Shown in pieces: positions 1 through 6,221 of a stretch of DNA of 8,701 nt. The number at the start of each line of letters is the position of its first letter. The first letter of the stretch is position 1. The notes beneath the pieces are model-generated. The model was not told the origin of the DNA. It saw only the letters and a list, made by a program, of their open reading frames with translations, and made no database searches. A program made the translations under genes and the position numbers. This DNA comes from Candidatus Nealsoniibacteriota bacterium (GTDB lineage: Bacteria; Patescibacteriota; Minisyncoccia; Minisyncoccales; PWPS01), in assembly GCA_003554915.1 (NCBI GenBank), contig PWHM01000076.1:1-8701 (forward strand), read 5' to 3'.

Positions 1-220
1 TGATCAAGGGCATATCCACATTGGTAAAAACAAAACTGATGGAAACTTCCTGGGTATTCACCACCGCAAATACGGCAAAGGCGAACAGTAAAATAAAGGC
101 GATTACAATTTGGGGATTGATGGTTTTACTCCCAGCCTCTTGGGTTTTTCTTTGGTCAGGCTTACCTTCGTTTTCCGGTGTTTCATTCTTAACCGATTCT
201 TCTTCATATTCTTTCGACAT
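1..220 (-). CDS. LapA-family (DUF1049) small membrane protein, N-terminal part, cut by the window edge
   Basis: The minus-strand reading frame opens with ATG at 220-218, preceded by a clear GGGAGGG ribosome binding site (229-235 on the plus strand, spacer 8). About 73 residues are visible before the left edge. Residues 1-36 are very hydrophilic and rich in Glu and Lys. They are followed by one hydrophobic membrane segment (about residues 37-54, starting NPQIVIAFILL) and then NTQEVSISFVF, the Asn-x-x-x-Val-x-Ile-x-Phe pattern of the LapA/DUF1049 domain, whose second helix would begin at the truncated MPLI. Known members are short membrane proteins (about 90-120 residues) of poorly defined role; in Gram-negatives LapA takes part in LPS control, which cannot apply to a Gram-positive. 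The gene is divergent from the histidine kinase and need not share its function. The family call rests on a short stretch, so moderate confidence. Confidence 0.65.
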   Translation of the reverse strand, partial: MSKEYEEESVKNETPENEGKPDQRKTQEAGSKTINPQIVIAFILLFAFAVFAVVNTQEVSISFVFTNVDMPLI

Positions 221-330
221 TACTGGATCCCTCCCTGGTTTCTACTATTTAATTCTTACCCCAATCCCTTGTTTGCTTAACGCTTTTTTAACTTTATTTT
301 CCTTTCCCCTAATTAGTAAGTACAAGGATT

Positions 331-348
331 GCCCCTAGCCTTCCACCT
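331..348. promoter_or_regulatory. C-rich box upstream of the kinase promoter (copy 1)
   Basis: The sequence GCCCCTAGCCTTCCACCT lies 5 bp before the -35 hexamer of the promoter at 354-382. A near-identical copy (one base missing, one substitution) lies upstream of the ktrB promoter at 6068-6084. It is a candidate operator or activator site. No factor can be named, and none is encoded in the visible window. Confidence 0.35.
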
Positions 349-353
349 CATGG

Positions 354-382
354 TAGAAAGAAAATAAACAAAGTGCTATAAT
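354..382 (+). promoter_or_regulatory. Extended -10 promoter for the kinase-Trk operon
   Basis: A perfect TATAAT at 377-382 is preceded by TGC (374-376), giving an extended -10 element. TAGAAA at 354-359 matches four of six bases of the vegetative -35 consensus, with a 17-bp spacer. It points toward the kinase gene and should start transcription near 389. The ktrB promoter at 6096-6124 has the same -35 hexamer, the same spacer and the same TGN extension. Confidence 0.7.
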
Positions 383-553
383 AGTACAATATTATGGGAT
401 ATCCACTTCAAAACCTTGATAATAGAGGATTAGAAGCAGTTTACATATGCAAAGTAATCTAAGGGTTTTCGGTTAAGCAAAAAGGGAATGGGTATAAAAC
501 TCTCAAGACAGAAGTGTATTGACATGACTAACTTACTGAAGGGTGGTGGACTT

Positions 554-2401
554 ATGAGAAAAAGTATTTACTCACAGATTATGATTCTGTTTTCCGTTAT
601 CCTGATCATTTTTTTGCTGACCGCATCCTGGTCTGCGGTTAATTTAAGCGGTATACAGGATTCCATCGGTGATATTATGAGTGATAATTATGACAGTGTA
701 GTGGCAACCCAGCATATGATCGTTGCCATAGAACGTCAGGACAGTGCCGTACTTTCCTATTTGTTTACGGAGGATTCCGGTCCACTGGAGAGTTTCAATC
801 AACAGGAAGTCGAGTTTATGCGGTGGTTTTCCGCAGCGGAAAGCAATATCACGGAACCGGAAGAACCGGAAATGCTGGAAGAGATTGAAACCCGCTACCT
901 GCAGTTTCTCAGTTCAAAACAAAACCTGATCAGAATCCAGGAAACCCAAGGTCAGGAAGCCGCAAATGACTATTACTTTGAAGAAGTGTTCCCAAGCTTT
1001 GAACAGGCAAAGGATGCCACCAGAAATCTTCAGATTTTAAACCAGGAAAGAATGATTTCCCTAAAAGAAACCGCTCAGCGTCGAGCACAAAACACCATCG
1101 TTCTTACAATCGTCGTTGCGGCAATGACCGTTATGATAGGTGGAGCCCTGGCTTACCGGTTCATCCGTAAAACCATCGAACCCATTGAACTGCTTACGGA
1201 TAAGGTTAAGGCCATTGCAGATGGGGATTACGATCAAAAGATTCAAGTGGAAGGCACCCGGGAAATCAACCTTCTTTCCCATGAATTTAATGCCATGACC
1301 AAGAAACTGAAAATCTATAATGAAATGAATGTATTACGGTTGATGGAGGAAAAGAAAAAGGCGGAAGCCATTGTGGACAGTATTCATGATGCGATTATCG
1401 TTACCGATGCCGATCATAAAATTCTTCTCGTTAATAAAGAAGGGGAACGGATTTTTCAGATTCGGGAGAACAAGGTACTGGAAAATCATTTCTTAGAAGC
1501 GATTAAAGAAGAAGCCCTTTTTGAAAAAATTAAATCCGTGATCCGGGAGAAGAATAAAGCCGGAGAGGAACATACCTTAACCTTGAAACGAAATGAGAAA
1601 AGCTATACCTACCGAGTTCAAATCACCCCCATCTATCGGAAAAACTCCTCTTTCATAGGGATTATCACGTTGCTGCAGGATATTACCAAACTAAAGGAAA
1701 TCGATCAAATGAAATCGGATTTTATATCCACGGTTTCCCATGAATTCCGAACCCCCCTCACATCCATGGGAATGAGTACGGGACTGTTACTGGATGAAGT
1801 CCCCGGTGAACTGACCAAGGATCAACGGGAGTTAATCGAAGCCATTGACGAAGACCAAAATCGGTTAAAGGATCTTGTAAGTGATTTGTTGGATCTATCC
1901 AGGATCGAATCGGGGAAAATCGAATTAAGTATTAAAGAGCAGAGACTGGAGAAAATCATCGAGGGAGCATTAAAAGCTTTTCATAAGCAAATTGAAGATC
2001 AAAAAGCGGATGTGGCTGTTAATCTGGAAGAGAAGCTGCCAAAGGTACGGGCGGATTATAATAAAATCAGTTGGGTATTGATTAATCTCATCGGAAACGC
2101 CCTCCGATATATCCCCCAAAATGGTGAAGGAAAAATTATTATTGACGGCAAGCAAGTTGGACCTATGGTATGGATCTCCGTGGAGGACAATGGGGTAGGC
2201 ATTCCCAGGGAGTATCGGGAAAAAATCTTTGAAAAATTTGCCCAGGTTAAGCATGAGGACGATGAAACCGCCGGAGGAACCGGCCTTGGACTGGCCATTT
2301 GCAAGGAAATCATCAAAGCCCACGGGGGTCGGATCTGGGTAGAAAGCAAAGTGGGGGAAGGAAGTAAATTCACCTTTACCTTAAGTAAAGAAGAGAACTA
2401 A
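554..2401 (+). CDS. Membrane sensor histidine kinase with HAMP and PAS domains
   Basis: This 615-residue protein is probably an autophosphorylating sensor in the cytoplasmic membrane that passes phosphate to the receivers encoded just downstream. Visible order: transmembrane segment 1 (about 7-29); a 150-residue outer region, helical in character (about 30-180, like the four-helix-bundle sensors of chemoreceptors); transmembrane segment 2 (about 181-203); HAMP (204-258); a PAS domain (about 268-380); HisKA with the phospho-acceptor His396 in STVSHEFRTPLT; and HATPase with the N box (N511 and N515), G1 box DNGVGIP (545-551), F box around 559-562 and G2 box GGTGLGLA (574-581). All catalytic motifs are intact. 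I chose ATG 554 because AAGGGTGG (539-546) sits 7 bases upstream and the protein then begins directly with a basic stretch and a membrane helix; ATG 488 would add 22 unconvincing residues. The signal sensed is unknown. Linkage to Trk genes suggests potassium, turgor or osmotic state, which is inference only. Confidence 0.93.
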   Translation: MRKSIYSQIMILFSVILIIFLLTASWSAVNLSGIQDSIGDIMSDNYDSVVATQHMIVAIERQDSAVLSYLFTEDSGPLESFNQQEVEFMRWFSAAESNITEPEEPEMLEEIETRYLQFLSSKQNLIRIQETQGQEAANDYYFEEVFPSFEQAKDATRNLQILNQERMISLKETAQRRAQNTIVLTIVVAAMTVMIGGALAYRFIRKTIEPIELLTDKVKAIADGDYDQKIQVEGTREINLLSHEFNAMTKKLKIYNEMNVLRLMEEKKKAEAIVDSIHDAIIVTDADHKILLVNKEGERIFQIRENKVLENHFLEAIKEEALFEKIKSVIREKNKAGEEHTLTLKRNEKSYTYRVQITPIYRKNSSFIGIITLLQDITKLKEIDQMKSDFISTVSHEFRTPLTSMGMSTGLLLDEVPGELTKDQRELIEAIDEDQNRLKDLVSDLLDLSRIESGKIELSIKEQRLEKIIEGALKAFHKQIEDQKADVAVNLEEKLPKVRADYNKISWVLINLIGNALRYIPQNGEGKIIIDGKQVGPMVWISVEDNGVGIPREYREKIFEKFAQVKHEDDETAGGTGLGLAICKEIIKAHGGRIWVESKVGEGSKFTFTLSKEEN

Positions 2402-2416
2402 AGGAGGAATTTCATC

Positions 2417-2800
2417 ATGGAAAAGACCTTGCAGAAAATCCTTGTGATTGAGGATGAAAAAAATATCAATATGACCTTAAAAATGATGCTGACGAAAGCC
2501 GGTTATGAGGTTTTCCTGGCAACCGACGGCCTGGAAGGGTTGAATCTGGCGATGGAAACCGCTCCGGATTTAATTCTTTTAGATCTGATCCTGCCAAAGA
2601 TGAACGGCTATCTGGTTTGCGAAGCCATACGGGAAAAATGGGATAAAAAAGAAATGCCTATTTTGATCATGAGTGCCAAAACCCAAAAAGAGGATATTGA
2701 TAAAGCCTACCAGGCAGGGGCAAACACCTACATCACCAAACCTTTTTCAAAGGATGATATACTGGAACAAATTAAGGAATATATTCCAAAGGAGGCATAA
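2417..2800 (+). CDS. Single-domain (CheY-like) response regulator
   Basis: The 127-residue product is one complete receiver domain and nothing else. The acidic pocket is E12 and D13, the phospho-acceptor is D56 (LLDLILPKMNG), the switch Ser is S86 in MSAK, and the conserved Lys is K108 in TKPF. No DNA-binding or enzymatic output domain follows, so it must act by protein contact or as a phosphate relay or sink, in the manner of CheY or Spo0F. The gene starts 15 bp after the kinase stop, and its AAGGAGG ribosome binding site overlaps that stop codon, which implies coupled translation with the kinase. The partner kinase is therefore very probably the upstream protein. The target is unknown; the neighbouring receiver-TPR protein and the Trk regulators are candidates. 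Confidence 0.93.
   Translation: MEKTLQKILVIEDEKNINMTLKMMLTKAGYEVFLATDGLEGLNLAMETAPDLILLDLILPKMNGYLVCEAIREKWDKKEMPILIMSAKTQKEDIDKAYQAGANTYITKPFSKDDILEQIKEYIPKEA
2788..2795 (+). promoter_or_regulatory. Ribosome binding site fixing the start of the receiver-TPR gene
   Basis: AAAGGAGG lies inside the last codons of the single-domain regulator gene, 9 bases before the ATG at 2805. It supports that start over an in-frame ATG at 2673, which would add 44 residues with no homology to receivers. Confidence 0.85.
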
Positions 2801-2804
2801 GAAA

Positions 2805-3467
2805 ATGAAAAAAATACTAATTGTTGATGATGAAAAAAATATTCGCCTATCACTGAAACAGTGTCTTGCTGCAGAGGAGTACGACGTAGAAATTGCCTTA
2901 AACGGTACTGAAGGCTATGAGAAACTGAAAGACGGAGCGTATGATCTGGTGCTTTTGGATATGAAAATGCCCGGTCTGGATGGAATGGAAGTTCTTGAAA
3001 AAATTCATCAGGAACAAATTGATACCAGTGTGGTTATGATGACTGCTTACGGAACCATCGAAAAAGCCGTGGAAGCCATGAAAATGGGCGCCATTGATTT
3101 TCTAAAAAAACCCTTTGCACCGGAGGAAATTCGAAAAATTGTTAGGGAGGTATTAAAGCGAAGGGATTTAGTACCGGAAACTTTGGAAAGCGCGGAAGAC
3201 TTATTTCAATATGCAAAAAAATGTATTCTAAGCGGAGATTATCAAGATGCAAAAAAATATTTAACCGATGCCATCGCAAAAGATACGGAAGCCCCCCAAC
3301 CCCACAACCTATTAGGCGTATTATTTGAGTTTGAAGGAGATATTTCACAAGCTCAAAAACATTATCGAGCAGCCTTGGCCTTGGACGCTACCTATCAACC
3401 GGCGGATAAAAATCTGGAGAGAACCGCACAGTATCATTACACAAAAAAAGGGATCAATCTGGGGTAG
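2805..3467 (+). CDS. Response regulator: receiver domain fused to TPR repeats
   Basis: This 220-residue protein has an N-terminal receiver (1-120) of the type found in NtrC-class regulators. It has acidic residues D8 and D9, phospho-acceptor D52 (LLDMKMPGLDG), switch T80 in MTAYGT and K102 in LKKPF. Instead of an AAA+ or DNA-binding domain, the remaining 100 residues carry two TPR-like helix pairs (about 133-162 and 167-200) with the usual small and aromatic spacing: A137, G144, Y146, A149, A156, then G171, G178, A183, Y187, A190 and P199. TPRs bind proteins, so phosphorylation probably controls an interaction rather than transcription. The gene begins 4 bp after the previous stop, and its own TAG stop is directly followed by the ATG of the short TrkA, so production of the regulator and the Trk subunit is likely coupled. 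The binding partner is not known. Confidence 0.9.
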   Translation: MKKILIVDDEKNIRLSLKQCLAAEEYDVEIALNGTEGYEKLKDGAYDLVLLDMKMPGLDGMEVLEKIHQEQIDTSVVMMTAYGTIEKAVEAMKMGAIDFLKKPFAPEEIRKIVREVLKRRDLVPETLESAEDLFQYAKKCILSGDYQDAKKYLTDAIAKDTEAPQPHNLLGVLFEFEGDISQAQKHYRAALALDATYQPADKNLERTAQYHYTKKGINLG

Positions 3468-3911
3468 ATGGCGATGAATAATAATATTAAAAATAATAAT
3501 AAGGAATATATCATCATTGTGGGGTGTGGAAGAATCGGGTCCAGAATGGCCAATGAACTCTCCCAAACAGGAAAAAGCGTGGTAGTGATTGATAATGATC
3601 CCAACGCCTTTACTAAACTCGATGAAAGTTTCAGCGGTTTCATGATTGAAGGAGACGGAGTTGAAACCGATGTTTTGGAAGAAGCCAAAATAAAGCGGGC
3701 GGATGTTTTAATTGTTTCCACCAGTAATGATGCGGCAAATATGATGATTGCACAGATTGGTAAGAATGTTTATAATATTGATCAGGTTTTGGCTCGGGTT
3801 GTGGACCCGGATGAATTGGAAACCTATAATGTATTGGAGATTGAGACGGTTTCTCCTACCCTTTTGGCCAGCAGGGCAATGGTTGAGAAAATTCTCAAGG
3901 AGGACAACTAA
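3468..3911 (+). CDS. trkA: Short TrkA-type potassium uptake regulator, RCK_N domain only
   Basis: This 147-residue protein is a Rossmann-fold RCK_N (TrkA-N) domain. The nucleotide-binding motif is canonical: VGCGRIG with G19, G21 and G24, the strand-2 acidic residue D42 in VVVID, and GDG at the third loop. There is no RCK_C domain; standard TrkA modules are about 220 residues. Such proteins assemble as a cytosolic ring under TrkH and gate it in response to bound adenine nucleotide or NAD(H). The next gene encodes a longer RCK protein with complementary defects, so the two probably form a mixed ring. Its ATG directly follows the TAG of the receiver-TPR gene. An ATG at 3474 is also possible and has slightly better spacing from GGGG at 3461-3464; it would remove two residues. 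The first dozen residues are Asn-rich and low in complexity. Confidence 0.88.
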   Translation: MAMNNNIKNNNKEYIIIVGCGRIGSRMANELSQTGKSVVVIDNDPNAFTKLDESFSGFMIEGDGVETDVLEEAKIKRADVLIVSTSNDAANMMIAQIGKNVYNIDQVLARVVDPDELETYNVLEIETVSPTLLASRAMVEKILKEDN

Positions 3912-3912
3912 C

Positions 3913-4581
3913 ATGAAAATCATCATAGTAGGAGGAGGAAAAATCGTACATTTTCTAACGAAATCCTTTCTTTCTAAAGGTTATGAAGTGACCATTATTC
4001 ATGAGGATCATGAGTACTGCAAAAAGTTATCCCGAAAGCATCCGAAAACAACCGTAGTCCATGGAAAGCCCACCAATCCCGTTATTCTGGAAGATGCCGG
4101 GGCCTCGTACTCCGATGCGATTATTGCCGTTACTCTACAGGATCCTGAAAATTTAATCGTCTGTCAGATTGCCGAAAAAATGTACCAGATACCCAAGACC
4201 TTTGCCTTGGTTAATGATCCTAAAAATATCGAGATTTTTAATAAACTGGGCGTAACGAAGGTAATCAGTACTGCATCCATCGTATCTTCCATGATTGAAC
4301 AGAAAGTCCTATTAGAGGATATGATCAATCTCACACCGATAGAGGAGGGAAAACTGGCACTTGTGGAAGTGGTCGCCCAGTCGGAGCATCCCATGATCAA
4401 TCAAACCTTGGAAAATCTACAGTTGCCTGAGAACTCTTTAGTCGGGTGTATCATTCGAGATGGAAAAGCCATTATCCCGAGAGGGAAAGATGAAATACTG
4501 ACCGGGGACCGACTAGTGGTGCTTTGCTTACCGGAAGTACAGTCTCAGGTAATGAAAACCCTTCTGGGAAGGGTGGAATAA
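3913..4581 (+). CDS. trkA: TrkA-type potassium uptake regulator with RCK_N and RCK_C domains
   Basis: The 222-residue product has an RCK_N domain (about 1-135) and an RCK_C domain (about 145-222; GCIIRDGKAIIPRGKDEIL with GDRLVVLC is the typical C-domain signature). It should sit on the cytosolic face of TrkH. Its nucleotide site is odd: the third glycine of GxGxxG is V12 (GGGKIV), the acidic residue ending strand 2 is H30, and the usual Asp of the GD-x-T loop is K52. Nucleotide binding may therefore be lost or changed, with this subunit mainly structural or sensing another ligand through RCK_C. ATG 3913 is set by AAGGAGG at 3897-3903, one base after the preceding stop. From memory, Thermotoga maritima has a similar short/long TrkA pair (TM1088A and TM1088B), so the arrangement has precedent. 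An ATG further upstream at 3748 is only overlap with the previous gene. Confidence 0.9.
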   Translation: MKIIIVGGGKIVHFLTKSFLSKGYEVTIIHEDHEYCKKLSRKHPKTTVVHGKPTNPVILEDAGASYSDAIIAVTLQDPENLIVCQIAEKMYQIPKTFALVNDPKNIEIFNKLGVTKVISTASIVSSMIEQKVLLEDMINLTPIEEGKLALVEVVAQSEHPMINQTLENLQLPENSLVGCIIRDGKAIIPRGKDEILTGDRLVVLCLPEVQSQVMKTLLGRVE

Positions 4582-4584
4582 ATC

Positions 4585-6066
4585 ATGAAATATATCATAT
4601 CCATAAAAGAGAAATATCGTATGATTATCGGATATACCGGCATGATTACCATGGGTTTGGCAGTGGTTATGCTGCTTCCTCTGTTGGTACTACCCGCTTA
4701 TCCCGAGGAAATGTTTGCGGCCCGATACTTTCTGATTTCCGGTGTACTTACGGGAATGATCGGTTTGCTGGCCGCTAAAGAATTAAAAAAGGAAAGAAGC
4801 AGTCGATTAACCCTCCAGGACGGGGGCGTAATTGTGGTGTTATCCTGGGTGATCACAACCACGTTTTCCACCCTGCCTTTTTTATTTGAAGGTAATCTTA
4901 ATTTTACCCAGGCCATGTTTGAATCGGTAAGCGGATGGACCACGACGGGATTATCGGTTGTGGATGTTACTGAAACCCCACAGGTTTTTTTACTCTGGCG
5001 TAGTATCATGCAGTTCTTTGGCGGTGCTGGATTATCGGTAATTATGATTTCTGCAATTATCGGACCCCACGGTGTCGGGTTTTATAATGCGGAGGGAAGA
5101 ACGGATCAGCTGCTGCCCAATGTTAGTAAGACCGCTAAGATGATTATGATGATTTACTCAGGATACCTGATAGGCGCTGTTATTCTATATATCCTTGCGG
5201 GGATGCCCTGGTTTGATGCAATAAACCACGGGATGGCCGCCCTGTCCACCGGCGGGTTTTCCACGCAAACCGATAGCATTGGCCATTACCAAAGTTTTTT
5301 GATTGAAGCCATCACCATTGTGCTTATGGTCATCGGAACAACTAACTTTGTTATCCATTATGGAATTATCAGCGGAAAAGTAAAACTGGCCATGAAAAAC
5401 GGAGAGGTGCGATTTTTCGTTTTTCTTCTAGGGATCATCATTCCCCTGGTAAGTGTTGTAAGCCTAATTCCCTACTACGGTAACGTAAGCGAAGGGCTTC
5501 GAATAACCATATTCGAGTTTGTTTCAGCCCTTACCACAACGGGATTCTCAACGGTGGGATATAGTGACTGGCCTGTAGCACCGGTATTTATTATGATGGT
5601 GTTAATGCTCATTGGAGGCGGTACCGGATCAACTGCGGGAGGTATGAAGCTTTATCGGATCTATCTGTTATCAAAATCTCTTTGGTGGGAACTGGTTCGA
5701 TTCGGCAAACCGAAAAATAGCGTACCCCAGTATTATGTATACAAAGGATTGGACAAGCTTTATGTAACGGAAAAACATCTACGGGAAACCGGAAATTTTG
5801 TTGTACTGTATATGATTACCTATGTGATTGGTGTAAGTATTTTTCTGTTTTACGGAGTTTCCTTAAAAGATGCGATGTTTGAGTTCGGATCCAGTATCGG
5901 AACCGTGGGACTCTCCTTAGGAGTAACATCCCCGGAGTTACCAAGAGGTATGCTTTGGACCCAGATTGTAGGAATGATGCTGGGAAGATTGGAATTTCTG
6001 GTAGTCTTTTATGGTGGAATAACGATTATACAGGATATCAAGCGTTTTTCCAGATTAAATCATTAA
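4585..6066 (+). CDS. trkH: TrkH potassium uptake channel subunit
   Basis: This 493-residue polytopic membrane protein is the potassium-conducting subunit of a Trk system. It has the four-fold M1-P-M2 layout with selectivity-filter glycines G122 (WTTTGLS), G224 (STGGFS), G320 (TTTGFS) and G442 (GTVGLS). The Gly-rich intramembrane gate loop follows the third repeat (IGGGTGSTAGGMK, 343-355), and the conserved Arg of the last M2 helix is R468 (MLGRLEF). Extra N-terminal helices and the length (E. coli TrkH is about 483) fit TrkH rather than KtrB. It begins 3 bp after the long TrkA gene, with AAGGGTGG (4569-4576) 8 bases upstream, and forms the last gene of the tight operon. The two RCK proteins just upstream are its likely gating ring. 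No terminator stem-loop is visible after its stop, so some read-through into ktrB is possible. Confidence 0.95.
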   Translation: MKYIISIKEKYRMIIGYTGMITMGLAVVMLLPLLVLPAYPEEMFAARYFLISGVLTGMIGLLAAKELKKERSSRLTLQDGGVIVVLSWVITTTFSTLPFLFEGNLNFTQAMFESVSGWTTTGLSVVDVTETPQVFLLWRSIMQFFGGAGLSVIMISAIIGPHGVGFYNAEGRTDQLLPNVSKTAKMIMMIYSGYLIGAVILYILAGMPWFDAINHGMAALSTGGFSTQTDSIGHYQSFLIEAITIVLMVIGTTNFVIHYGIISGKVKLAMKNGEVRFFVFLLGIIIPLVSVVSLIPYYGNVSEGLRITIFEFVSALTTTGFSTVGYSDWPVAPVFIMMVLMLIGGGTGSTAGGMKLYRIYLLSKSLWWELVRFGKPKNSVPQYYVYKGLDKLYVTEKHLRETGNFVVLYMITYVIGVSIFLFYGVSLKDAMFEFGSSIGTVGLSLGVTSPELPRGMLWTQIVGMMLGRLEFLVVFYGGITIIQDIKRFSRLNH

Positions 6067-6067
6067 C

Positions 6068-6084
6068 GCCCCACCCTTCCACCT
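6068..6084. promoter_or_regulatory. C-rich box upstream of the ktrB promoter (copy 2)
   Basis: GCCCCACCCTTCCACCT lies just after the trkH stop and 11 bp before the -35 hexamer of the ktrB promoter. It matches the box at 331-348 except for one missing base and one substitution. The offset to the promoter differs by 6 bp between the two copies, about half a helical turn, which argues against a rigid activator geometry. Confidence 0.35.
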
Positions 6085-6095
6085 TTTTTTCTAAA

Positions 6096-6124
6096 TAGAA
6101 ATATCATCTGCTTTATGATACAAT
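6096..6124 (+). promoter_or_regulatory. Extended -10 promoter for ktrB-ktrA
   Basis: TAGAAA (6096-6101), a 17-bp spacer, TGA (6116-6118) and TACAAT (6119-6124) form an extended -10 promoter with the same layout as the one at 354-382. It would start transcription near 6131 and leave a leader of about 90 nt. In the leader, ACGGG (6138-6142) can pair with CCCGT (6182-6186) across a 39-nt loop. No riboswitch class is recognised, and the leader is too short for the c-di-AMP riboswitch that precedes ktrAB in Bacillus subtilis. Confidence 0.6.
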
Positions 6125-6203
6125 AGCTCTATCTTTAACGGGAACTTAAATTATTATCCTGATCTTTCAAAGGAAATCCTACCCGTATAGTAAATTCAGG
6201 TAA

Positions 6204-6212
6204 AGTGTGGTG
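6204..6212 (+). promoter_or_regulatory. Ribosome binding site deciding the ktrB start
   Basis: AGTGTGGTG is a moderate match to the AAGGAGGTG consensus and sits 9 bases before the ATG at 6222. In-frame GTG codons at 6207 and 6210 overlap this site and would have only a weak AGG (6198-6200) upstream. ATG 6222 is therefore preferred, though the choice is not certain. Confidence 0.55.
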
Positions 6213-6221
6213 TTTTCATCA

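Larger units (their letters stand above)
221..553. other. Divergent intergenic region and kinase 5' leader
   Basis: This 333-bp gap separates the divergent lapA-like gene and the kinase gene. It holds a C-rich box (331-348) and an extended -10 promoter (354-382) reading right. From a start near 389 the promoter would give a leader of about 165 nt. In this leader, 410-420 can pair imperfectly with 457-469 (AAAACC with GGTTTT, then two more short helices with single bulges), a weak hairpin of unknown meaning. I do not recognise a known riboswitch; in particular the c-di-AMP (ydaO) class is not visible. No convincing promoter was found for the minus-strand gene. An in-frame ATG at 488 could extend the kinase by 22 residues, but its upstream sequence and N-terminal peptide are poor. 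Confidence 0.5.

Noticed and set aside
519..524. TTGACA as a second -35 element close to the kinase start
   Set aside because: No -10-like sequence lies at the proper distance, and the ribosome binding site occupies that position.
488..553. Upstream ATG extending the kinase by 22 residues
   Set aside because: The ribosome binding site ahead of 488 is too close to the ATG, and the added peptide has no family resemblance; ATG 554 has AAGGGTGG at good distance and leads straight into a membrane helix.
1970..2373. Long minus-strand open frames opposite the kinase gene
   Set aside because: They are antisense shadows of the conserved HATPase region, with no recognisable domain and no ribosome binding site of note.
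2673..2804. In-frame N-terminal extension of the receiver-TPR protein
   Set aside because: It overlaps the end of the previous regulator gene in another frame, and receivers of this type begin with MKKILIVDD, encoded from 2805 behind a strong AAAGGAGG.
4567..6080. GGAAGGGTGG at the trkH ribosome binding site and its exact complement CCACCCTTCC just after trkH, suggesting long-range sequestration
   Set aside because: A 10-base complementary pair is expected many times by chance in 8.7 kb, and both are simple purine/pyrimidine-rich sequences; nothing else supports a pairing over 1.5 kb.
6067..6110. Possible terminator after trkH because of the T-run at 6084-6090
   Set aside because: The C-rich sequence before the T-run has no complementary G-rich arm, so no stem can form.
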